This document shows positions 57,447 through 64,000 of a stretch of 64,000 nt of DNA, piece by piece; within the stretch, counting starts at the first letter, position 1, and every line of letters starts with the position of its first letter. The stretch comes from Ectocarpus siliculosus (lineage: Eukaryota; Sar; Phaeophyceae; Ectocarpales; Ectocarpaceae): NCBI GenBank assembly GCA_000310025.1, contig FN648440.1:1-64000 (forward strand), given 5' to 3'. Under the pieces are notes generated by a model. That model did not search any database. It had not been told where the DNA came from and saw only the letters and a list, made by a program, of their open reading frames with translations. Position numbers and translations under genes: made by a program.

Positions 57447-60400
57447 AGACTTGCGTCGGGCAGCAGGACGTGGAGCCACCGTCGTTGATGATAATGTAAA
57501 ATATTTTTGTAGAGAGCCATGTAGGTAAATTGTAGGTAAGGTGAATTATTCTGGGTGCGTGTACATCACGTTGGAAGTAGTGGGCGTGAAGACTCAACAA
57601 AAACAGACGGACTGGCCAGTATGGACTGGGCGTTTGCCGTCGACGCGTTGCTTCTGAAAGCTTCGTCAGCAACAGTTCGAGGAGGTATGTATGCTCGTAG
57701 CTGGATAAACTGACTGCCGTTCTTTGCCCTGTGGAAGTATTTGTTAACAGCGAGCGGTGTACGTAGGGTGTAGCGATGGAACTCGACATGTATAATTTCT
57801 TTCGTCGATGTCGGCTGATTCTAAGGAAGGTAACACTGCATATCGGTCGTGTGATGGTAGGCCTCCTCCCGTTTTTCGTGCGGGAGTTTAACACTGACAA
57901 TTTTCTTCCGTGCATGACTGACAAGAGGCAGCAAAACTGGGTGGTCAGGGATGGCAGTAAGTATTGTACATTGATTAGTATTTTTGTGTAGTGTTGTGTA
58001 TCTTCCCATGTATTTTATTATTGTAGGAGCCAGTGTACACCAACCGGGTCGCTCCCGAGGAGATACGTAGACACTGGACTTTTTTTTTTTCTCGAACGGT
58101 CACCCGGCGGTTTGCCTGGATGTTGCCTGGTTGCTAACTGTAGTTTTAAGTGAAGCAGGAGAGAAAGAAGGATTCAATCAGCAGATAATTCGCTCTGTTT
58201 CGTCCAATGCCTTTTTTCCTTGCGTTTTCGAAAGCGCAGCAACCAGCAGTCGATCTGGGATTTTCAAGCACTGTTTTCGATTTCATGGGTACATCAACAC
58301 CCAATTACAACTTCCAGCTCGGCAAGGAGTCCTCTCGCACCACCACGCCGTAAAGGTATGCAAAAAAACGAAGTAGATCAAATTAACTGTCCTCCATGAT
58401 GGCGTATCAATTCACGAGGTTTCGAGCAATCACCCGCCGCGAAGAAGCTGTCAGTACCTCGAACTTCCAGCTTACACACCGCTAAACCTAGCAGCCGACA
58501 TACGTCGACGAATAAGCCATGTCAGCACGTACACCGACTCTATTGAAGGCAGTTTGGCAACGAACGTTTGCCCTCTTACTTGCTGTAAAAAAAAGAAGGA
58601 AGCATAGACTATACACACGTTAAACGAAAGGAAGCAGCACCTACTTTCCGGCTTTCAGTTTTGGTGTTTCCCTCTTCCCAGATATACTAGCAGCCTGAAA
58701 CGGCGGTTGAGTTGTAAGTCATCCTCCCCATTAACAAGTGTATACATACATGCTTCAAAGGAGAAGGTCAGCATACGCACCTAATAATACGCAGCAATGA
58801 CGGCCCCCATTCTTATGCATGCATCTACGTCCTGCCAAGCAGCAGCCTGAAACGACGGTTGGTTCATCCTTCCCATCAACTCTATTCCTCAAAAAAACGG
58901 GGCAGCATACCCCCCCCAAGAAAAAATGCAGCGACGACGGCCTCCGTCTTTATGCATATCCACCATCCCAAGCAGGAGCCTGAAACGGCGGTTGAGAAGT
59001 AAGTAATCCTCCCCAACAACACCTTTCTACATGCCTAGAAATAAGGGCATCACACACACCTACATAATAACCGCGGCCACGACGGCCTTCGTCTTTATGT
59101 ACATCCATCCTCCCAAGGAGCAGTCTGGAACCGACGCATTATTAGCCATCCTCCCAAACTACAGTAAATAGCTTCGAGCGAACGGCTCGTCCGAGAGGCA
59201 GTCACGGCACCCCAAGTTTCGCTTCTCCAAAGAGTCCGCCCGGTCTGTGCGTGGTTGTACCTGTCAAAAAAAAAAAATGCCGCGCGTGTGGAAGCAACAC
59301 CCTTCAGTTCTTGGAGCGTAAATGCTATCCCGGGCCGGCCCGAAACCAAGACGTTTTGAACCGCCCGTTTCCGCCGAAACTGTGTGTGTCGAAGGCACCC
59401 GGCCCACTACCGCAACGCTGAAGCTTCATCTCGTCGTCGACGGGGGAACTGAACAACTATCCCCTAGGCACGCTTGAGCCTTCATGTTTGTGGTGTAAGA
59501 CAACGAAATGCGAGGTCCTACAGCAGTAGATGGCGAGTACTGAATAATGCGGATTTTTATCGAGCTCGATAGGCAGTAGTAGCGGGGCCGTGCGCCTGTC
59601 CGCAGTGCGGGCTTAGCGTTCTCACATTTCATCAGTTAGTTGGTTCTCTGGGAACATTTTTTTTTTTCTGTGGCACACACGATCCCGCGACAACTTCTCT
59701 CAAGATGCCCTGGGGAAAAGGGGTTTCGCGCAAGCATGATGTCGTACGTTTTGAACACCCCGCTCGGTCGGTTAGATGCACGGTCGGATTGCAGGGAACC
59801 TCTTGCAAGCCGCCGACAAAACATGCGAACAGCCGTCATTATGCACGACTGCCTTCAAAACCAAAGCAATAAGCTTCTTCTCGTAGCTACATACAAGTAG
59901 GACTGGCTAGAGTCCACAACCAACCCTGCTGATCTTTCTTGGCCGTTCACCTTGCTTGCGCGTGTTGGAACGACCTCACGGCCAGCGAACACTCTGCTTC
60001 GCCATTGTCATCCACCAAGCCAACCCCCCGAATGCCCTCGCTTGAAGTTTCGCCACCGAGATACCATCGCGCGAGCCAATCTCACCTGCCGTCGAGACAA
60101 CAAACAAACGCCGTGGCAGATAACATATTTTCCTTTAGAATAGGCGCAATAAACTGCTGATGCTGTGCTACTACTGCTGGGTGCCTACACCGTACGTAAC
60201 TGATGAACGTGCGTACCAGACCCAACCCGGAGCTGTTACGTGTTACGGAAGCACGTACGTCTAGTGTACACTCGAACACACTACTTTTTATATTACTACT
60301 GCTGCATTGGTATCTGAAACCACCAGGCCCTACACGGCTGTGGTGGCTACATGCAGCTGCATGTAGACTATGGAGTGCTGTCTTGCTTGCCGAGAAAGAG

Positions 60401-61483
60401 GCAGGTATTTGTGTGCACAACAACATGCACCGTTGGTGACACAAGATACCACGCACACCCTGCAAAGATTTTCAGCAAGAAAGCTCGATTTCTCAAGACA
60501 CAGAAGAAGGTGTGGCGGTGCCGCAACCGGCGGCGTTCTAGCCGTCCTGTCGAGAGCTTTCCACCATTTAATTTCGACATCTTCTTCTCCGTCCCGTGGC
60601 GTTGTCGACATTTGACAATCGGTCGGTGGGGTGGGTGGTATCATGTGTCATTTGCGTAGAGGTGGAACACCTAGCTATTTTGTAGCTTGTGTAGTCGCAG
60701 TACAGAGTCGTCGGTATGCGCGAGTTTATCGATAGCCTCATGGGGATGACGTTACTTCAACGCTGGAATGAGTTCAGGTAGCGGCAGCGCTGGCTTCCTG
60801 CCGTTAGAAGTGCTACTCATGACCCGTAGGCTACTGCCCCTTTCCTGAAGATGTATGCACATATGTGCGCTGTGGAAGCAGGTGAGGGAGGTAGGTGGGT
60901 CTTCGACTCAACATCAACAATTTTTGCTCCCATTGTTGCGGCCACACAACTACGCCGAGAACAGAGATAGCAAGGGAAACAGTCCAAGCAGACCAGGCCA
61001 AAGACATACACGGAGTTTGGCTGCCCTCTGTCTTCTTGCTTGCGCTGTTGTTGTACTTCTTTGTGGTTGTTGGAGGGGAGCCACGTCATCTTGGCAACAA
61101 AAAAACACACACACACACAAACGGACAGGACTCGGCAGCAGCTAGACTATCTATGTAGCTGCCAGGGTGGGTTGCTGCGGCACCGAGAATACCCTAGGCA
61201 TGTGAGACCCACTGCTGTGCAAGGGCAGCAGGGGTATCATAGGTCCATGGGGCCTCACAACGCTCGTCTACCTCTCTCTGTCACGCTCTCGTGGGACGTA
61301 CGCGCAGGTTGTTGCTGTGGTGGGAGTTCGTTGCCGGGGACCACGTTTGCCATCAAGAAGGAAGGGGAAAAACAGGAAAGAGGGGACGCAGCAGCTGCAA
61401 CTAGACCTGTCTGTGGCACCGCGCATAACGTATGCGTGTGACACGAAGCTGTAAAAGTGTCGCAGGGACGCTATAAGCCTGTG
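57447..61483. repeat. Right ~4.0-kb inverted arm
   Basis: Reverse complement of the left arm (28097-32096), starting 69 bp after the gene C stop. It carries small insertions relative to the left arm (near 57502, near 59450 and near 61142). It includes mirrored copies of the short inverted-repeat element (about 60435-60653) and the ~140-bp tandem repeat (about 58680-59160). Confidence 0.85.
57560..58376 (+). CDS. Possible arm-encoded gene, right copy
   Basis: Segments with coding character: to 57684 (SMDWAFAVDALLLK, followed by donor GTATGT), about 57754-57956 (MELDMYNFFRRC and KRQQNWVVRDG, followed by GTAAGT), and 58131-58376 (ending AVKVCKKTK). The same frames exist in the left arm. The product is unknown. 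The frame across the acceptor near 58026 is unclear. Confidence 0.3.
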
Positions 61484-61840
61484 GCGCCCCACTGCACCCG
61501 CCTGATCCCATACATGCCCTGTCCCAGCTGCCGCGGTTGCTTGAAACTCGGTTGTGCCGCCTTTTTTTCTAACCGGTGAGGGGTGCCAACCTGTGTCACC
61601 CACGTGGTGCCTCCATGGCCGAATGACGCACGGATTTGAGGGCACCTGGTCTGGGGACACTCTCTCTAGGGCGTACGGGCTTACCTGGAGCATGCTGGTG
61701 AAGCTCTCGACAAGGCGTTTGGGCCGGGCTGCTATTGATTTGGCCTCCAGGGTGGACCAGTGGAATTTCGTTTTCAGAATTCTAAGCGGGTCGTGCGGCG
61801 AAATCGCCGCCGATTTGATAGGTAAGAAAACAGTGATAGG
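61484..61840 (-). repeat. Target repeat, copy interrupted by giant and fold-back elements
   Basis: Reverse complement of 14850-15204, near-identical by eye. Its left end abuts the giant element at 61483 and its right end abuts the fold-back element at 61844. Homology resumes for at least 18 bp after the fold-back element (63111-63128), then diverges. Confidence 0.8.
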
Positions 61841-61843
61841 TAA

Positions 61844-63107
61844 GACCCATGTTTATGGTCGCCAAATCTTTGCGAAAATGTTTATATTTTCAAACAGTTG
61901 CGGACAAAGATTTTGTTTCACTGTTTATGGGAGAAAATCTTCGCCAGAAATATTCTCAAACATTTTCAAATGGGGCAAAAGTCGCTCGTTTGACAAAATA
62001 TTCTCAAACATTTTGAAATGGGGCAGGTCGCGAAAATGTTTCCCAAGAGCGGCGGGATTAGTAGACGATCGCCCCTTCCGTCCTAAACACCAACCACTGC
62101 GTAGCGCACACTCAACGTAGCAAGCTCATAGAGGGATCCGGACCACCCTAGAGTCACCGTGTCAATGTTTTGGCGGCTGATACATGGCGGGAGCTCGTCA
62201 AGCGTGCACAAAAAAACAAACAGACAGGGGTGGTTTGGAGGGCACGGAGAAAGCGTGGTTTGTGTCTCCAAACGGCAAAAAGTCGGCTGCTTGAGAGGAG
62301 AGGTGAGTACAAAACTATCCAGCTCTCGTCCTCTAGACCATCGATTCATGTTTTGTCTTCTTGGGTGTCTTCTCCATCAACGGCTCTCATCCGGGTGTGC
62401 GTGGTTCAGCAGTGGACTTACTCAACAGGCAGGGAGGCGCGTCGCTGTGAACTCGATGTGTTGAAAAAGTCTTTTTTGGGACGGAGGAACAAGGACTCTA
62501 TATTCAAGTGAAAAAATAGACAGAAAAAAACGTTGTGTCCACAACTTTGCGCGCATAACGATGTGCCTCCCTGCCGGCTGAGCGCGGCCACTGCCAACCC
62601 ACGCACAACCGGATGAGAGTTGTTGATGGAGAAGACACCCAAGAAGACAAAACATGAATCGATGGTCTAGAGGACGAGAGCTGGATAGTTTTGTACTCAC
62701 GTGTCCTCTCAAGCGGCCGACTTTTTGCCGTTGGGAAGCGCTGACGCACGTTTTGGTCTCTTTTTGACACCGAGAACATTTTTTCTCGCACGCCCGGAGC
62801 GCTATCGCCACATATTGGCGGGCACAGCATCAGCTCAGTGCATCAAGGGTTGTGGGGAGCCCTTGGCGAGCTCGTTACATTCAGTTTCCATGACGCATTT
62901 GTGGTTTGTCTGTCACAAATCGTTTGGTAGCAGTAGACCACGATTCCCGCCGCAGGTGCGATGCATTTCGAGAAACCACACGATAAAGATTTTTTTGCCC
63001 ATAAAAACGGTACTCAAATGTTCCTCTGGCAGATATTCGCGCGCAAATGTTTGATAACATTTATTTGAAGATTTTTTTCAAAGATTTGGCGACCATAAAC
63101 ATGGGTC
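61844..63107. mobile_element. 1264-bp fold-back element with 29-bp perfect ends and TAA duplication
   Basis: Ends GACCCATGTTTATGGTCGCC...CTTTG (61844-61872) and its exact 29-bp inverse at 63079-63107, flanked by TAA (61841-61843 and 63108-63110). The interior is also inverted: 62260-62490 resembles the reverse complement of 62495-62750, giving paired peptides with SSSRP(L/S)DHRFMFCLLGC on both strands. So most of the element can fold into one long imperfect hairpin. No transposase. The TAA duplication suggests mobilisation by a PIF/Harbinger-type enzyme, although its ends differ from those at 45623/50189. Confidence 0.8.
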
Positions 63108-63179
63108 TAAGTTAGAGAATTCCTTGTTTGTTGCAAAAACACTGCAGTAATCGAGCTATGCAGGAAATGTTTTGCTCTG

Positions 63180-63435
63180 GTTCACTTTTGCCTCCACAAC
63201 CCCAGAATCCCACTGCTGTATCTCGACCTACAAGACTCCAATCAACAAACCAGCACAGGCAGAAGTGCGTGGAAGATGTTGTGACAGCACAACTAAGTCG
63301 ACACTCGTACGACTTCTATGTACAGTCGTCGTCTGGTCCATACTGCTGTAGAAAAAAAAAATAGAGCCATATATACTTTTTTCATACTAATAACAAGAAA
63401 TGTATCACGTCACGACGACCATCCTGTGAGTATAG
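63180..63435 (-). repeat. Dispersed repeat, inverted copy of 44425-44705
   Basis: Shares CCCACTGCTGTATCTCGACC, the GTGGAAGATG block and the GACCATCCTGT end with the reverse complement of the copy inside the gene C intron, with indels at a poly-A run (63351-63361). Non-coding. Confidence 0.7.
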
Positions 63436-64000
63436 ACTTAACTATTTACCATTATGTCGGAGGCCTGAGACGCAAGAGTTCAACCATTGTTGCACTCTAA
63501 AAGCAAGACGTTTGTTTTCGGTGCATCAGTTCGCGGCCGCCTTGAGATTTTTTTTTCGCCGGCTGTTGCCCGCTGCAGCGGGCCAGTCTCTGGATCACAG
63601 CGCCCCTGTCGCGAGCTCAAACCTCCAGAGGCGAGTAGAGTTACAGCACGGTGAATGCACACAACCACTATTAACAACATATTGGTGAGATGGAGTCTCG
63701 ATTATGAGAAAGGAGTCTCAATATAATATTACTTGGCGGGTGAACAAAGTCAGACCAATTGTTTCAAGTTGCAGCGGTGGTGCGCGTCTGATACACAGCC
63801 GCATCTGTCCTGCCCATCACCGTGGTGTCCTTACGCAATGGTGCAGGCAACACATGATGACTCTACACCACATGTGTTGCCCTCAAGGCAGCAGAGACAC
63901 ACCAGGCGGCAGGTGGTGAAGCGATTTTCTTGTTTCGGAGATTATTTTTTATGCAAGCTGCGACAGCACACACACACGTGAGCACTTACTTATGCATATC
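63436..64000. other. Right edge, no gene seen
   Basis: About 565 bp with short open frames only, a poly-T run at 63548-63556 and a short (CA)n run at 63966-63977. Nothing recognised. Confidence 0.4.

Larger units (their letters stand above)
28097..61483. mobile_element. Candidate ~33.4-kb giant transposon with ~4-kb terminal inverted repeats
   Basis: The outer ends are inverted copies: CACAGGCTTATAG at 28097-28109 and its complement at 61471-61483. The arms stay alike for about 4 kb inward. Outside them, the left flank (21 bp exact) and right flank (over 350 bp) join into a sequence present intact near 15205-15213, so the whole 33 kb looks like one insertion. The target duplication is short and ambiguous (TG or TGTG) because the site is GT-rich. 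Internal genes are D and E (minus) and C (plus). No reverse transcriptase, polymerase, tyrosine recombinase or capsid gene was seen, so it is not obviously a Polinton, Starship or retroelement. Gene C is the best recombinase candidate. Harbinger and Helitron elements are nested inside. Confidence 0.65.

Noticed and set aside
28097-61483. LTR retrotransposon, Polinton/Maverick or Starship identity for the large element
   Set aside because: The arms are inverted, not direct, and I saw no reverse transcriptase, integrase, family B DNA polymerase, capsid or tyrosine recombinase in any frame.
28097-61483. The inverted arms as a simple assembly duplication
   Set aside because: The arms differ by several small indels and substitutions, and their outer flanks reconstruct a known empty site. 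An artefact cannot be fully excluded without reads.
1-64000. tRNA, rRNA or organellar DNA
   Set aside because: No cloverleaf or rRNA-like blocks were recognised by eye, and intron-rich genes argue against organellar origin. A covariance-model scan was not possible here.

Overview
This is an intron-rich eukaryotic nuclear sequence. Coding regions are broken into exons of about 80-600 bp with GT-AG introns, simple repeats are common, and there are no operons, Shine-Dalgarno sites, rRNA or tRNA genes that I could see. Gene density and intron style fit an algal genome such as a brown alga, but I cannot name the organism. Almost every recognisable gene belongs to a transposable element, so this is a nested-transposon region.

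The main feature is a candidate giant transposon of about 33.4 kb (28097-61483). It is bounded by about 4.0 kb inverted arms (28097-32096 and 57447-61483) that are near-identical by eye. The sequences outside the two arms join into one continuous sequence that exists uninterrupted at about 15205-15213, which looks like the empty target site. Between the arms lie: gene D (32204-35415, minus, unknown); gene E (35608-40056, minus, ParB/Srx-like domain plus a Cys/His zinc-binding tail); a 758-bp divergent promoter holding two copies of a perfect 12-bp palindrome; and gene C (40815 to about 57377, plus), a DUF7869-type protein that is my best candidate for the element's own recombinase. One intron of gene C is 11.3 kb long. 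It holds a complete PIF/Harbinger element (45623-50189, TAA target duplications, 32-bp terminal repeats) and a truncated Helitron (coding from 51184, 3' end at 55475) with about 400-bp tandem repeats inside.

Left of the giant element are two copies of another transposon system, a CACTA/TNP2-like DDE transposase divergent from an acidic, low-complexity partner gene. Copy 1 is gene A (1-4341, minus, continuing past the window) and gene B (5326-11033, plus). Copy 2 is inverted and decayed: B' (16919-19980, minus) and A' (25784-26993, plus). Satellites fill 11.4-12.9 kb and 13.3-13.8 kb. Right of the giant element, a 1264-bp fold-back element (61844-63107, TAA duplication) interrupts the same target repeat, again with an empty-site counterpart in the window (near 14847).

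Most of these genes carry a single in-frame stop in otherwise coherent coding sequence. Nearly all are TAG and none is TGA. Decay is the simplest reading, but the bias is reported as a finding. Exon boundaries were placed by eye from reading frame, splice consensus and phase; those described as phase-coherent were checked codon by codon.
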